From Oscillospiraceae bacterium (lineage in GTDB: Bacteria; Bacillota_A; Clostridia; Oscillospirales; Oscillospiraceae), in NCBI GenBank assembly GCA_017550765.1, contig JAFZOC010000310.1, positions 1 through 5,577 of the forward strand: a stretch of DNA of 5,577 nt, in the 5' to 3' direction. A model generated the notes under the pieces. It saw nothing but the letters and a program-made list of their open reading frames with translations, was not told the origin of the DNA and ran no database searches. Below are positions 5,233 through 5,577 of this stretch, in pieces. The position numbers and the translations under genes were made by a program. Position 1 is the first letter of the stretch; every line of letters begins with the position of its first letter.

Positions 5233-5577
5233 AGGTCGCCGTCGCCTACGACAAGGGCGAGATCTACGGCCACTTCGGCCACTGCCCCCAGTTCGCCTTC
5301 TATGAATACGGCGAATATGTGTACGACTGCACCAAGACCCTGATCGACACCTCCGACCGCGAGGGCCATGAGGCCATGGCCGCGCTGATGAAGGAGCAGG
5401 GCGTGGACGCGGTCCTCTGCGGCCAGATGGGCGGCGAGGCCAAGGCCCTGCTGCTGAGCATGGGCATCGTGCCCATCGCGGGCTATTCCGGCGACGCGGA
5501 CACCGCGGCGGATCTGCTGGTCACAGGGCAGCTGCCCATCGATCCGGGCAGCGAGGCCGGCGCCTGCGGCGGCTGCA
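5229..5577 (+). CDS. NifB/NifX-domain protein (dinitrogenase iron-molybdenum cofactor family), 3' end outside window
   Basis: Small cytosolic protein of the family first known from FeMo-cofactor carriers (NifX, NafY, the C-terminal part of NifB). In organisms without nitrogenase it occurs as single-domain proteins thought to hold Fe-S or other metal clusters. The 116 visible residues start MKVAVAYD and contain the family HFGHCPQF motif (15-22, with H15, H18 and C19 as possible ligands), then VDAVLCGQMGGEA (59-71), MGI (78-80) and a terminal ACGGC (112-116). The fold is complete by about residue 102. The reading frame then enters a Gly/Cys-rich stretch and leaves the window; relatives often end shortly after such a tail, so only a few residues may be missing. 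It overlaps mrp by 4 bp. No nif structural genes are in view, so a role in nitrogen fixation should not be assumed. The client is unknown. Confidence 0.88.
   Translation, partial: MKVAVAYDKGEIYGHFGHCPQFAFYEYGEYVYDCTKTLIDTSDREGHEAMAALMKEQGVDAVLCGQMGGEAKALLLSMGIVPIAGYSGDADTAADLLVTGQLPIDPGSEAGACGGC

Overview
The window is a GC-rich bacterial segment with tightly packed genes, ATGA stop/start overlaps and strong AGGAGG-type ribosome binding sites. The gene types suggest a high-GC member of the Firmicutes, class Clostridia (for example Oscillospiraceae-like gut anaerobes). They are an FHA-SEDS fusion next to a class B penicillin-binding protein, and a Cys-headed Mrp ATPase next to a NifB/NifX-domain protein. 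That placement is inference from gene content and composition; no rRNA or other taxonomic marker is present.

Layout. Leftward (minus strand) from a promoter near 4276-4305 runs a cell-wall operon. It starts with a SEDS (FtsW/RodA-type) peptidoglycan glycosyltransferase carrying an N-terminal membrane anchor and a cytoplasmic FHA domain (2498-4213). This overlaps by 4 bp a class B penicillin-binding transpeptidase (1206-2501). After a 142-bp, very GC-rich gap with a hairpin and a C-rich, G-poor transcript strand comes an ABC-F family ATPase (1-1063), whose C-terminal part lies beyond the left edge. Rightward (plus strand) from a near-consensus promoter at 4320-4347 runs a second operon: an Mrp/NBP35-type P-loop ATPase (4399-5232), overlapping by 4 bp a NifB/NifX-domain protein (5229 to the right edge, incomplete).

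How the genes fit together. The SEDS protein and the class B PBP form the usual glycan-polymerase/cross-linker pair for septal, elongation or spore peptidoglycan. The fused FHA domain suggests that the polymerase is tied to Ser/Thr phosphorylation, although one usual FHA residue is substituted. Mrp and the NifB/NifX-domain protein probably act together in carrying or inserting iron-sulfur or other metal clusters; no nitrogenase genes are visible. The ABC-F protein acts on the ribosome and is probably functionally separate from the wall pair. The 185-bp divergent control region (4214-4398) holds both promoters, a dyad inside one promoter spacer, an 8-bp direct repeat with 21-bp spacing and a 5'-end mRNA hairpin.

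I see no mobile element, CRISPR array, tRNA or rRNA, and no convincing undescribed system. The points most worth a second look are the FHA-SEDS fusion with its altered phosphothreonine site, the cysteines near the PBP active site, and the architecture of the divergent promoter region.
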